Positions 16,523 through 24,737 of a stretch of 64,000 nt of DNA are shown in pieces. Within the stretch, counting starts at the first letter, position 1; each line of letters opens with the position of its first letter. Under the pieces are notes generated by a model, which made no database searches, had not been told where the DNA came from, and saw only the letters and a program-made list of their open reading frames with translations. Position numbers and translations under genes: made by a program. Origin of the DNA: Streptomyces sp. NBC_01485 (GTDB lineage: Bacteria; Actinomycetota; Actinomycetes; Streptomycetales; Streptomycetaceae); assembly GCF_036227125.1 (NCBI RefSeq), contig NZ_CP109435.1:8990001-9054000 (forward strand). Direction: 5' to 3'.

Positions 16523-17431
16523 TCAGCCGGTGCCGACCGTGGCGGCAGCCGCCTTCCGCAGGTGGCGGATCACGCCGCGCACGGCAGGCGAGGTCTCGCC
16601 CCTGCGGTAGGCGCCCACCAGACGGGTGGTCAGCGGTACGTCCGCCAGCGGGCGGTAGGCCACCCCGGGGATCTGCACGCGGCGCAGCGAATCGGGGACC
16701 AGGGCCACCGCGAGACCACCGCCCACCAGGGTCAGCGCCGCGATGAAGTCCCGCACCGGGGGAGCGCACCGCGGACTGAAACCGCCCCGCTCCGCCACCT
16801 CCAGGATCTGGTCCCGGCAGCCGTACTCCTCGTCGAAGTGCGGGGCCACGAACTGCTCGTCGCGCAGCTTCGCCGCCGGTACCGCCTCGTACGCCGCCAG
16901 CGGCGCGTCGGCCGGCAGCGCCAGGACGACGTCCTCCGTGAGCAGACAGGCGGCGGTGACTTCGGCCGGGTACTCCGGCCTCCAGCGCAGGAACCCGACG
17001 TCGATGTCCCCGCAGGCCAGCGCCTCCAACTGCGCCGGCGTCTCCAACTCCCGTACCTGCAGGGTGAGCTGCGTGCCGGGGGCCGCGCAGCGGGTGAGGA
17101 CGTCGGTCAGCACTCCGGAGAACGCGGCCGAGGCGACGTACGCGATCTGGGCGTGCCCCAGCTCGCCGCGACCGGCACGCCGGCCCACGGCCTCGGCCCG
17201 CGCGGCCTGGGCGAGGGTCAGCCGCGCCTCTTCGACGAAGAGCCGCCCGGCGCTGGTCAGCGCCGGGCGGGTGCGTCGTCCGCGGTCGATCAGGCGGACG
17301 CCCAGGTGCGATTCCAGCGCCCTGATCTGGGCGCTGAGCGCCGACGGAGCGAGATGCAGACGGTCCGACGCCCGCGCGAAATGCAGTTCCTCCGCGACGG
17401 TGACGAACGACTCCAGCCAGCGCAGTTCCAC
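16523..17431 (-). CDS. LysR-family transcriptional regulator (acyl-CoA module)
   Basis: 302 residues. The N-terminal winged helix-turn-helix is MELRWLESFVTVAEELHFAR, then ASDRLHLAPSALSAQIRALE; a substrate-binding domain follows. It sits between the hydroxyacyl-CoA dehydrogenase and alcohol dehydrogenase genes on the same strand. LysR regulators control glutarate operons in other bacteria, and both copies of the 55-bp element flank this gene, so it is the candidate that binds them. The start is GTG 17431, with GGAGGAG close upstream. Confidence 0.92.
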   Translation of the reverse strand: MELRWLESFVTVAEELHFARASDRLHLAPSALSAQIRALESHLGVRLIDRGRRTRPALTSAGRLFVEEARLTLAQAARAEAVGRRAGRGELGHAQIAYVASAAFSGVLTDVLTRCAAPGTQLTLQVRELETPAQLEALACGDIDVGFLRWRPEYPAEVTAACLLTEDVVLALPADAPLAAYEAVPAAKLRDEQFVAPHFDEEYGCRDQILEVAERGGFSPRCAPPVRDFIAALTLVGGGLAVALVPDSLRRVQIPGVAYRPLADVPLTTRLVGAYRRGETSPAVRGVIRHLRKAAAATVGTG

Positions 17432-17470
17432 CGGCTCCTCCGTCCTGCTGGGCGTGTGCTCAGGCGAGTG

Positions 17471-17490
17471 CCGGCCGTGCGTGCGGCCGG
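17471..17490. other. Short GC-rich hairpin upstream of the LysR gene
   Basis: CCGGCCG and CGGCCGG flank a 6-nt loop. It lies between the alcohol dehydrogenase terminator and the LysR start and may be a second part of the termination region or a feature of the LysR leader. Confidence 0.4.
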
Positions 17491-17499
17491 CGGTTGGGA

Positions 17500-17543
17500 C
17501 ACCCCGCGGCGGAGTCAGGGCAGGACAGGACCGCCGCGGGGTG
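17500..17543 (-). terminator. Hairpin after the alcohol dehydrogenase gene
   Basis: CACCCCGCGGCGG (17500-17512) and its perfect complement (17531-17543) flank an 18-nt loop. It begins 18 bp past the stop of the leftward alcohol dehydrogenase gene, where it would end the catabolic operon before the LysR gene. Confidence 0.65.
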
Positions 17544-17560
17544 AGTACGGTGCTCTGCGG

Positions 17561-18667
17561 TCAGGGGATGACGACGTAGTTGCTGAATCCGCCGTCGCGG
17601 TCCTCCAGGCCCGAGATGGCCTCGTTGACCCTGGACAGAGGGAAGGGCTTGGCCTGCAGGTAGGACAGGTCCAGGGTGCCCGTGGCCACCATGTCGGCGA
17701 GTTCCTGCCCCTGCGCGGTGCTGAACCAGTTGGAGCCGATCAGCTGGACCTGCTCGTCCATGAGCCACTTCACGTCCAGGGGCAGCCGGTCGGCAACGCC
17801 GCCGACGTTGACGACCCTGCCGCCCCGGCGGACGCCCTGCATGGAGTCGAGCATCGTCTCCACCGGAGCCTTGGCGCCCAGCGCGCTGATGACGTAGTCC
17901 GCGCCCTCGCCGCCGGTGCGGGACTTCGCCCACGCGCCGGTGGAGCCGTCGCCCAGCCGGAAGACCTCGACGCGATCCGGGTCAAGTTCCTTGACGCGCT
18001 TGAGGAGTTCCTCGTTGCGACCGGTCCCGAGGACCCGGGAGGCGCCGGAGGCCAGCGCGAGCACGGTCGACGCGACACCGAGGGTTCCCGTGATCCCGTC
18101 GACGAGCGCGACCTGACCCGGGCCCGCCGCGGCGTTCTTGAGGGCGCCGTAGGACGTGCCGATGTAGCCCAGCTTGCCGGCCTGCTCGAACGTCATGTTG
18201 TCCGGGATGTTGACGATCGAGTACTGCGGGGCGGTCATGTACTCCGCGAAGCCGCCGTAGGGGTAGAGGTCGAATATCCGCTGACCGTCACGGGAGGTGC
18301 TGAAGTAGCCGTTCAGGGTGAAGTAGCGGCAGCGGCTCAGTTCGCCGCCCCGGCACACCTGGCAACTGCCGCAGGAACGCAGGGGGTTGACGTACACCCG
18401 GTCACCCGGCTTGGTGTGCAGCACGGCCTCACCGACCGCTTCGACCACGCCGGCGGCGTCCAGGCCGAAGACGGCGGGGAACTTCGGCAACGGCTGATGC
18501 GGGAACCAGGTGGGCCAGTTGTTGATCACGTTGGCCATGTTCGGCACGATCCCGCACGCCTTGACCCGTACCAGCACGTCGGTCGGGCGGGGCGTGGGCA
18601 CGTCGATCGTGTCCACCGACATCGGCTCACCGAGTGCGTGCAGTCGTGCAGCGAGCATTTTCGCCAT
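17561..18667 (-). CDS. Zinc-type alcohol dehydrogenase (MDR family)
   Basis: 368 residues of the medium-chain dehydrogenase family. The structural-zinc loop CX2CX2CX7C is intact (CGSCQVC ... C) and the expected active-site Cys lies in VKACGIV. The usual GHE motif that supplies the catalytic-zinc His is replaced by FGLDAAGVVEAVG, a form more like zinc-free quinone-oxidoreductase relatives. The NAD(P)-binding half (VDGITGTLGVASTV) also differs from a classic GxGxxG. It may therefore be a reductase or use a different metal site. ATG 18667 has AAGGAG at good spacing. It is the last gene of the enolase-dioxygenase operon. Confidence 0.88.
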   Translation of the reverse strand: MAKMLAARLHALGEPMSVDTIDVPTPRPTDVLVRVKACGIVPNMANVINNWPTWFPHQPLPKFPAVFGLDAAGVVEAVGEAVLHTKPGDRVYVNPLRSCGSCQVCRGGELSRCRYFTLNGYFSTSRDGQRIFDLYPYGGFAEYMTAPQYSIVNIPDNMTFEQAGKLGYIGTSYGALKNAAAGPGQVALVDGITGTLGVASTVLALASGASRVLGTGRNEELLKRVKELDPDRVEVFRLGDGSTGAWAKSRTGGEGADYVISALGAKAPVETMLDSMQGVRRGGRVVNVGGVADRLPLDVKWLMDEQVQLIGSNWFSTAQGQELADMVATGTLDLSYLQAKPFPLSRVNEAISGLEDRDGGFSNYVVIP

Positions 18668-18735
18668 TGAAATACTCCTTGGAACTGCTCCGTCCCGGCG
18701 GCCGGGGGCGGAGACATCAAGAATTCCCTACGAAC

Positions 18736-19287
18736 TTACGAATTGGGGAAAGGGTTCGGGTAGTTGTCCTCGAGGTCGATGCCCAGCAATCCCATGATGC
18801 GGACGCCGGAGTTGTACCAGGCGATGGACAACGACAGTTCGACCATCTGCTTGTCCGTCAGGTGGCCGGCGGCGGCACGCCACGTCTCCTCCGAGACGTC
18901 GACCTGGAGCGTGGACTCCTGGGCGAGACGCATCACCGCCTTCTCCGTGTCGTCGAACAGACCGGACGACTCGAAGTCGGCCACCGCCGCGAGCTGTTCC
19001 TCGGTGAGCCCGGCCTTGAGCCCGTGCGACTGGTGGTGCGCGACCTCGTACGCCGACCGGGTCGCGTACCCCACGGTCAGGATGGCCAGTTCACGCAGGC
19101 GGGGGCTGAGGTCGGCGGCCCGCAGCGAGTTGGCGTAGGTCAGGAAGGCGTCCAACTGGGTCGGCGCGTTGGTCAGGGCGAGGAAGATGTTCGCCGTCGG
19201 GACCTTGCGTTCGGCTTCCAGCCGGTCGTACAGGGGCTTCTGCGACTCGTCGGCGTCCTCGCGGCGCAGGTAGGGGACGCGTGCCAT
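18736..19287 (-). CDS. Carboxymuconolactone decarboxylase / AhpD-like family protein
   Basis: 183 residues, all-helical. The core ELAILTVGYATRSAYEVAHH resembles the family motif around the active helix, but the CxxC of AhpD-type thiol peroxidases is absent, so a lyase or another non-redox role is likelier. ATG 19287 has GGAGAAACC directly upstream; the longer frame to 19425 runs into the dioxygenase gene and is not used. It lies 23 bp after the dioxygenase stop in the same operon, so it may act on an early product of ring cleavage. Confidence 0.85.
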   Translation of the reverse strand: MARVPYLRREDADESQKPLYDRLEAERKVPTANIFLALTNAPTQLDAFLTYANSLRAADLSPRLRELAILTVGYATRSAYEVAHHQSHGLKAGLTEEQLAAVADFESSGLFDDTEKAVMRLAQESTLQVDVSEETWRAAAGHLTDKQMVELSLSIAWYNSGVRIMGLLGIDLEDNYPNPFPNS

Positions 19288-19310
19288 GGTTTCTCCTCGG
19301 GACGAAAAGA

Positions 19311-20321
19311 TCAGTGGGTGGACTGGGACTGTTCGAGCAGGAACCGCTCCAGCGACATGGGCTTCGGCGGCTCGGCCGGCGGAATCTGCTTGACTCCCAC
19401 GAAGGGCGACGCTTCGAAGTACCACTTCTCCAGCGCCGGGAGGCCCCAGCGGGCGTTGGTGCTCAGCGTTCCCGCGTCCCAGCGCACCGGCTCGATCTCG
19501 GTGTCGATCGTCTGGTAGTGGCTGTTGAAGACCTCCACCCGGTGCCCGTCGGGGTCACGCAGGTAGGCGAAGAGCATCCCGCCCGGCCCGTGCCGTCCGG
19601 GGCCACGCTCCACACCCTCGCCGTAGCCGTGGATGCCCGCGAAGTCGCAGGCGGTGAAGATGTCGTGGCTCTCGGAGACGGTGTACGCGAAGTGGTGCAG
19701 CGCGGGGCCGCTGTTCTCGACGATCGCCAGGTCCAGGCAGGTGCCCTTCCGGTACATGAACGCGCCCAGCAGCTTGTCGCCGTGCGCCAGGTACTCGGAG
19801 TTGCGGAAGCCCAGTTCGCCGTAGAACGCGCACAGCTCGTACGTGTCGGGCGCGAAGGTCTGGTAGTGGTCGAGCCGCTGCGCGTGCGCGCCCTTGTGGA
19901 GCTGGAAGTCGATGTGCAGCCTCGGCCGGGTCTCCATGTGCGCGCAGAGTTCGAGCGGCGTGCCGATGGGGTCGCTGACGTGCAGGGTGCGGCCCTGGTA
20001 CGGGGCGTCGACCCACTCGGCGGGCAGTCCCCGCTCACGGAACCAGTCGTACGCGATGTCGAGATCCTCGTCGAAGAAGACCCGGAAGCCGATCCTCCTG
20101 CTCCTGCCCGCGCCCTCCTCGTCCAGCTCCAGGACGAGGCTGTGGTGGCAGGCTTCCGACAGGCCGCGGAGGTAGCAGGTGCGCTCGTCCTCGTCGCTGA
20201 CGACGAGTCCCAGCACGTTCACGTAGAAGTTCCGGCTCTCGGCCAGATCGGCCACGGTGAGCCGGACGTGGCTGGAGCGGGTGATGTTGAAACTCGGGCG
20301 CAGATTGACGGGTGGCAGCAT
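19311..20321 (-). CDS. Type I extradiol ring-cleavage dioxygenase (VOC fold)
   Basis: 336 residues in two glyoxalase/VOC halves, the layout of catechol 2,3-dioxygenase and homoprotocatechuate dioxygenase. The metal ligands expected in the second half are visible: His152 in QRLDHYQTF, His209/210 in PALHHFAYTV and Glu263 in GHRVEVFN. The enzyme would open a catechol ring next to the hydroxyls using Fe(II) (or Mn) and O2. The true catechol is unknown; the flavin monooxygenase pair at 30562-32316 could make it. ATG 20321 has GGAGA upstream. It follows the enolase gene after 93 bp, a gap that holds an imperfect palindrome near 20384-20397. Confidence 0.9.
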   Translation of the reverse strand: MLPPVNLRPSFNITRSSHVRLTVADLAESRNFYVNVLGLVVSDEDERTCYLRGLSEACHHSLVLELDEEGAGRSRRIGFRVFFDEDLDIAYDWFRERGLPAEWVDAPYQGRTLHVSDPIGTPLELCAHMETRPRLHIDFQLHKGAHAQRLDHYQTFAPDTYELCAFYGELGFRNSEYLAHGDKLLGAFMYRKGTCLDLAIVENSGPALHHFAYTVSESHDIFTACDFAGIHGYGEGVERGPGRHGPGGMLFAYLRDPDGHRVEVFNSHYQTIDTEIEPVRWDAGTLSTNARWGLPALEKWYFEASPFVGVKQIPPAEPPKPMSLERFLLEQSQSTH

Positions 20322-20414
20322 GCTGGTCTCCGTGCTCGGATCGGCTCTGGATCTCTGGATCTGGAGCTGGATTTCGCTGACTGTAATACGTGATACGGGA
20401 TATTCCGCGGCCGT

Positions 20415-21725
20415 TTACGGCTTGGTGACAAAGGCCCGGGATCCGGCGAATGTGAAGGCGGACCAGCCGCTGAATTCCGCGGATTCACCGAGGGACTCCT
20501 CGATGCGCAGAACCTCGTTCCACTTGGCCATGCGCTCGGAGCGGGTGAACGAGCCCACCTTCAACTGGCCGGCGTCCCAGCCGACGCTGAGATGGGCGAT
20601 GGTGACGTCCTCGGTCTCCCCGGAACGCGCCGAGACGATCGTGCCGAAGCCGGCTTCCTTTCCGGCCCGCAGTGCCTGGAACGCCTCCGTGACCGTACCG
20701 GCCTGGTTCGGCTTGACGAGGACGGCGTTCGCCGTACCGCTGGTCGCTGCGGCCTCCACGCGCTTGGCGTTCGTGACCAGGTAGTCGTCGCCGATCACCT
20801 GGCAGCGGTCGCCGTAGCGCCGGGTGAACTCCAGCATGCCGTCGTGGTCGTCCTCGCCCACCGGGTCCTCGACGGACAGGATCGGATACTGCTCGATCCA
20901 GCCGCCCAGCATGTCGATCAGCGCCGCGGTGTCGAGCGTGCGGTCGTCCAGGGCCAGCGTGTACCGCCCGCCGCTGCCGAACTGCGAGGCCGCGACGTCC
21001 AGCGAGATGCCCACCTCGGTCGAGGGTGCGAAGCCCGCGGTCCTGATGGCGCGGGTCAGCATCTCCAACGCCTCCTCGTTGGAGTCGAAGGCGGGCCAGA
21101 AGCCGCCCTCGTCGGCCACGCCCTGGGCCTTCCCCGCCGCGCGCATCAGACTTCCTGCCGCCCGGTAGATCTCCGCGGTCCAGTCCAGGGCCTCGGAGAA
21201 ACTGTCCGCCGCCGGGCACATCACCATGAAGTCCTGTACGTCGACCCGGCGGTCCGCGTGGGCGCCGCCGCCGAAGATCTGGATCTCCGGCAGCGGGATA
21301 CGGACCGGGCGTTCGCCCGCCAGGTGCTTCCACAGCGGTACGCCCGCCGAAGCGGCGGCGGCGTGCAGGACGGCCATGGACGTGGCCACGATCGCGTTGC
21401 CGCCCAGACGGCTTCGGTCGGTAGTTCCGTCGAGGTCCACCAGCAGCCGGTCGACGGCTTCCTGGTCACTCGCGTCACGGCCGGCGAGGGCGGGCGCGAT
21501 CTCGTCGTTCACCGAGCCCACCGCGCGCTGGACGTCGAGCCCGCCGAAGCGGCTGCCGCCGTCGCGCAGGTCGAGCGCCTCGCCCTGGCCCGTGGAGGCC
21601 CCCGCCGGCGCGATGGCCCGCCCCGTCGAGCCGTCCGCGAGGTGCACCTCGACCTCGACGGTCGGCCGACCGCGTGAGTCCCACACTCTGCGGCCGTGGA
21701 GCTTGGCGATCCGCGCGTCTGTCAT
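20415..21725 (-). CDS. Divergent enolase-family protein in a catabolic operon
   Basis: 436 residues, full enolase length. Many enolase motifs are kept: GASTG loop, GGAHADRRVDVQ, DEGGF, SLDVAASQF and SVEDP (metal ligands), GDDYLVTN, VLVKPNQ and LKVGSFTRSER with the two catalytic lysines. Two active-site positions differ from housekeeping enolases: the Glu of QEFM is Asp165, and the His of SHRSGETED is Ala366. That His contacts the substrate phosphate in known enolases, so another substrate is plausible. Housekeeping enolase dehydrates 2-phosphoglycerate to PEP. It heads the operon with the dioxygenase and has two probable LacI operators upstream. ATG 21725 is the most conserved start; its ribosome site (AAAGG) is weak. 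Confidence 0.88.
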   Translation of the reverse strand: MTDARIAKLHGRRVWDSRGRPTVEVEVHLADGSTGRAIAPAGASTGQGEALDLRDGGSRFGGLDVQRAVGSVNDEIAPALAGRDASDQEAVDRLLVDLDGTTDRSRLGGNAIVATSMAVLHAAAASAGVPLWKHLAGERPVRIPLPEIQIFGGGAHADRRVDVQDFMVMCPAADSFSEALDWTAEIYRAAGSLMRAAGKAQGVADEGGFWPAFDSNEEALEMLTRAIRTAGFAPSTEVGISLDVAASQFGSGGRYTLALDDRTLDTAALIDMLGGWIEQYPILSVEDPVGEDDHDGMLEFTRRYGDRCQVIGDDYLVTNAKRVEAAATSGTANAVLVKPNQAGTVTEAFQALRAGKEAGFGTIVSARSGETEDVTIAHLSVGWDAGQLKVGSFTRSERMAKWNEVLRIEESLGESAEFSGWSAFTFAGSRAFVTKP

Positions 21726-21949
21726 GGCGGTGCAACCTTTCGGAGTTGGGACGACCGGGGTGACGGTCAGGGTGACGGTCGGGAAGTCCGTGCCTGGCAT
21801 CGGGGGAGGGATGTCCGCACGGCCGAGGCGTACGGAGGTCATGGCCGACGAACGGGAGCGGGCTGACCCCGAGGGGGCGGCACCCGGACCGGTACGAGGG
21901 TGCTGCGAGCGAGTGAAGGGGTCGTACGGCTTTCTTCGCCTCGCCGTCG

Positions 21950-21963
21950 TGCTAACGATAGCG
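21950..21963. promoter_or_regulatory. Probable LacI operator 1 (enolase operon)
   Basis: TGCTAACGATAGCG, a near-palindrome of the LacI/CcpA class, 225 bp upstream of the enolase start. One of five related sites between 21950 and 26501. Confidence 0.78.
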
Positions 21964-22074
21964 CAATCGTGCGAACTGTCGACGGTGATGTCAAGGGGTA
22001 GGTTGCGCTCCCTTCTTATCGGCCCGCCGTGCGACTCCGCCCTCGCGCGCCCTCTTGGTCCACCTCGAAGTGAG

Positions 22075-22088
22075 TGCTATCGTTCGCA
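22075..22088. promoter_or_regulatory. Probable LacI operator 2 (enolase operon)
   Basis: TGCTATCGTTCGCA, 125 bp from operator 1. The pair could be looped by a LacI tetramer. The 651-base gap 21726-22376 that holds both sites contains no convincing gene; a short open frame from 22211 has no family resemblance. Confidence 0.75.
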
Positions 22089-22318
22089 CGATCCTGCTCC
22101 GGCAAGGACAAGGACTCCGGCGGGCCTGCGCACTTCCTGGACAGACGGACAGCACAGGGAGGGGCGGGCCCGCCGGGCAGGGTCGTGGCCGAAAGAAGAG
22201 CGAGCCCGATATGGCGGCTGAGCCCTCTGTAGCGGCGATGACACTCACGACTGTGGCGGCGAGTACCACGGCCACGGCCGTCGGCTTCGGCCGTCGGCTT
22301 CGGCAGGTTCATGCGGAG

Positions 22319-22345
22319 GTGCCCGGAGCAGTGTGCTCCGGGCAC
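22319..22345 (-). terminator. Hairpin after the lacI-family gene
   Basis: GTGCCCGGAGCA and its perfect complement flank a 3-nt loop, 32 bp past the stop of the leftward LacI-family gene. No U-tract is present. Confidence 0.65.
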
Positions 22346-22376
22346 TTGCGCGTGTGCGATGGGGGCCGCCCCCGGC

Positions 22377-23408
22377 TCAGCGGGACCTGGACGAAGCCCG
22401 TCCGCCAGGGGGTGCCGTGCTGCCGCGCAGGATCAGCGATCCGGGGGAGACCGACGTGTACGGTCCGTCGTTGCCCGGCTTGGTCTTGAGGCGGCGCATC
22501 AGCCACAGCGCGCAGCCGGTGGCCATCTCCTGGATCGGCAGGCCGATCGTGGTGAGTCCGGGGCCCCACCAGGAGAACCCCGGCTCGTCCCCGAACCCGA
22601 TCACGGACAGCTTCCTGGGCACCTTCACGCCCTGCTCGGACAGTTCCTCCAGGACTCCCCGGGTGAGCTGGATCGACCCCAGCACGAGCGCCGTGGGGGC
22701 GTCCGGGCCCTTCAGCAGCCGGCGCACCGCCTGGCGGCCGTGGTCCACGGACGACGGCGGGCCCAGCTCCGTGCGCCCGGCGTCGTCCGGCAGGCCGCCT
22801 TCGCGCAGGGCGGTGCGGAAGCCACGCAGACGCTCCGCGCCGGTGGGCAGTTCCTCGGGGCCGCCCATGTACGCGATGCGCGTGTGGCCCTGGGTCACCA
22901 GGTGGGCCGTGGCCCGGCGCAGCGCCTCGTGGTCGTCCACGCCGAACCACTGGGAGCCGAGCGACGGGTGGCGGCGCAGCAGTTGGAGGTGCGGCACCGT
23001 GCGCAGGAGCTTGACGGAGTCGCTGTGCGGGCGCGCGGTGGGCACGATGATGACGCCTGCCACGCGGGTCGCGGACAGCTCCCGCAGATGGCGCAGCTCC
23101 ACCATCCGGTCGTCGTCGGTCTCCGCGAGCATCAGCTGGAAGCCCTCGGCCTCCATGTTCTTGGACAGCTCGTGCGCGATGGTCGAGTAGAAGCTGTTGC
23201 GGATGTCCGGGATCACCAGGGCGACCACGTTGCTGGACGCGCCGCGCATCATCCGGGCCGCGCGGTTGCCGACGTACCCCATCTCGGAAGCGGCCTGGCG
23301 GACCTTGAACTTGGTCTCCTCGCTGATGCGGGAATCGTCGGCGAGCGCCCGGCCGACGGTCGAGACGGAGACTCCGAGGCGTTCCGCGATGTCCTTGGTC
23401 GTGATCAC
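22377..23408 (-). CDS. LacI-family transcriptional repressor
   Basis: 343 residues. The N-terminal HTH is TTKDIAERLGVSVSTVGRAL followed by the hinge region; the rest is a periplasmic-binding-like effector domain (VVALVIPDIRNSFYSTIAHE near its start). The GTG start at 23408 has AAGGGGG seven bases upstream and places the HTH at the very N terminus as in other LacI proteins; a GTG at 23447 is possible but poorly supported. It is divergent from the FAH-family gene, and palindromes of the form expected for LacI proteins lie in that divergent region and upstream of two other transcription units, so it probably represses the catabolic island. The inducer is unknown. Confidence 0.95.
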   Translation of the reverse strand: MITTKDIAERLGVSVSTVGRALADDSRISEETKFKVRQAASEMGYVGNRAARMMRGASSNVVALVIPDIRNSFYSTIAHELSKNMEAEGFQLMLAETDDDRMVELRHLRELSATRVAGVIIVPTARPHSDSVKLLRTVPHLQLLRRHPSLGSQWFGVDDHEALRRATAHLVTQGHTRIAYMGGPEELPTGAERLRGFRTALREGGLPDDAGRTELGPPSSVDHGRQAVRRLLKGPDAPTALVLGSIQLTRGVLEELSEQGVKVPRKLSVIGFGDEPGFSWWGPGLTTIGLPIQEMATGCALWLMRRLKTKPGNDGPYTSVSPGSLILRGSTAPPGGRASSRSR

Positions 23409-23455
23409 GTGAGGGCCCCCTTGAGCTGACTGATCCCGTGTCGTCACTTTCCGTG

Positions 23456-23469
23456 TGCCAACGATAGCG
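23456..23469. promoter_or_regulatory. Probable LacI operator 3 (repressor's own promoter)
   Basis: TGCCAACGATAGCG, 48 bp upstream of the LacI-family start, suitable for autoregulation. It is 71 bp from operator 4. Confidence 0.72.
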
Positions 23470-23526
23470 CTTGTGTTGCGCTCCGCAGTCGGAACGGAAG
23501 GGCCCCAGGGATGATCGTTCTGTGCG

Positions 23527-23540
23527 TGCTAACGTTAGCA
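23527..23540. promoter_or_regulatory. Probable LacI operator 4 (FAH-family gene)
   Basis: TGCTAACGTTAGCA, a perfect 14-bp palindrome, 53 bp upstream of the rightward FAH-family start. It is the most symmetrical of the five sites. Confidence 0.82.
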
Positions 23541-23592
23541 TTGCTGGATGGGTCGTGCAGCCGTATACGGCTGCCTAGTTGCGGAGGTTTCC

Positions 23593-24372
23593 GTGCGGAT
23601 CATCAGGTATGCCGTCGGCGGCGTGCGTCACTACGGAGAACTCGTATCCGGTGATGCCCGGATCGCGAGATTCGAGGGGGATCCCTTCACCGGACTTTCT
23701 CCCACCGGGCACGTCGACGAAATCGGCGACGTAGTCGTTCTCTCGCCGGTCGAACGGCCCCGGATATTCGGGTTCGCCTACAACTACGCCTCGCACATCG
23801 ACGAGACCGATCGTGAGGTTCCGGAAGTTCCCGTGTGCTTCATGAAGCCCAGTACCGCGGCGATAGGCCCGGATGACGCCATCGTCTATCCGGCGGACGG
23901 TGAACTGATCCATTTCGAAGGCGAGTTGGTCGTCGTCATCGGAAAGGAAGCCCGTCATGTGAAGCCCTCGGACGCCCACGAGTACATCCTCGGCTACACG
24001 TGCGGCAATGATGTCAGCGACCGCATCGTCCAGCGCAAGGAAAGCGCGTACGGCACGCTTCTGATCGGGAAGGGGCAGGACACCTTCGCTCCCCTCGGGC
24101 CGGTCATCGAGACCGAACTCGACCCTTCTGCCCTGTCGTTGACGACCCGCGTGAACGGCGCCGTCATGCAGTCGGCGAGCACCGCCGACCTGCTGCTCGC
24201 CGTTCCCGACATCGTCAGCTACCTCAGCCGCTACGTGACGCTGCTCCCCGGAGACGCGATCATGACCGGCACGCCCGCCGGCGTCGGGCCGATCCGTCCC
24301 GGTGACGTGGTCGAGGTGGAGATCGAGGGCATCGGCGTTCTGCGTAACCCGGTGGTGGCGGAGAGCCGCTGA
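23593..24372 (+). CDS. Fumarylacetoacetate hydrolase (FAH) family protein
   Basis: 259 residues. The FAH core is clear: FGFAYNYASHI, CFMKPSTAAI, the metal-binding IHFEGELVVVIGKEAR (E-x-E), GYTCGNDVSDRIVQRKES, and the C-terminal GDAIMTGTPAGVGPIRPGD. Family members hydrolyse C-C bonds of 2,4-diketo acids, decarboxylate or isomerise meta-cleavage products, or hydrate 2-oxopent-4-enoates. Given the extradiol dioxygenase under the same probable repressor, processing of a ring-cleavage product is the best inference. GTG 23593 has GGAGG five bases upstream; the longer frame from 23548 is not preferred. Confidence 0.92.
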   Translation: MRIIRYAVGGVRHYGELVSGDARIARFEGDPFTGLSPTGHVDEIGDVVVLSPVERPRIFGFAYNYASHIDETDREVPEVPVCFMKPSTAAIGPDDAIVYPADGELIHFEGELVVVIGKEARHVKPSDAHEYILGYTCGNDVSDRIVQRKESAYGTLLIGKGQDTFAPLGPVIETELDPSALSLTTRVNGAVMQSASTADLLLAVPDIVSYLSRYVTLLPGDAIMTGTPAGVGPIRPGDVVEVEIEGIGVLRNPVVAESR

Positions 24373-24390
24373 CTCCGGACGCCTGCCGGG

Positions 24391-24447
24391 CGACATTCCA
24401 CGGGGCCTGCCCACCGCTCGGCGGTGGGCAGGCCCCGTGGAATGTCG
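24391..24447. terminator. 27-bp perfect hairpin after the FAH-family gene
   Basis: Arms 24391-24417 and 24421-24447 are perfect complements over 27 bp with a 3-nt loop (TCG), starting 19 bp after the FAH stop. It is unusually long for a terminator. It is the first of three hairpins in the 365-base gap between the convergent FAH and MFS genes. Confidence 0.8.
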
Positions 24448-24522
24448 GCGGTGTGCCGCCGGGCGGGCTCTTCGAAGTCGGGCGGTGTGCGGGCAGGCCG
24501 GGTCCCCGGTAGGTGAGGTGCG

Positions 24523-24558
24523 GAAAGGTGACACTCCCGCACCGAAGTGTCACCTTTC
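24523..24558. terminator. Second hairpin between convergent FAH and MFS genes
   Basis: GAAAGGTGACACT (24523-24535) and its complement (24546-24558) flank a 10-nt loop. The right arm reads into CACCTTTCTG, giving a short T-run for rightward transcription. Confidence 0.65.
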
Positions 24559-24654
24559 TGTGCGGACCACCCCCCGGGCAGGCGCCCGGCAGAGAGCCGC
24601 ACCGCCCAAGTCCGAAGACCCGCCAAGCGGACTCATCGAAGTCTGGTGCGGTAC

Positions 24655-24674
24655 CGCGCCCCGAAAGGGGCGCG
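24655..24674. terminator. GAAA-loop hairpin of the common streptomycete intergenic type
   Basis: CGCGCCCC and GGGGCGCG flank a GAAA tetraloop, followed by GGAACTGCGCGG. From general knowledge, near-identical stem-plus-GGGGAACTGCGCG segments recur in many Streptomyces intergenic regions near gene ends. It lies 64 bp past the stop of the leftward MFS gene. Confidence 0.65.
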
Positions 24675-24737
24675 GGGAACTGCGCGGCCGCCCCCCCACC
24701 GGCCCACGGGTTCGGCACCGTGGTTGCGGCGGAGCGC

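Noticed and set aside
20384..20397. GTAATACGTGATAC as a GntR-type operator before the dioxygenase gene
   Set aside because: The symmetry is imperfect, there is one copy and no GntR gene nearby; support is too weak to list as a feature.
20415..21725. Enolase homologue as a carboxyphosphonoenolpyruvate synthase of a phosphonate pathway
   Set aside because: No PEP mutase or other phosphonate gene is in the window; the neighbours are catabolic.
22211..22489. Possible small gene downstream of LacI operator 2
   Set aside because: No recognisable family, no good ribosome site, and it runs into a hairpin and antisense to the lacI-family gene.
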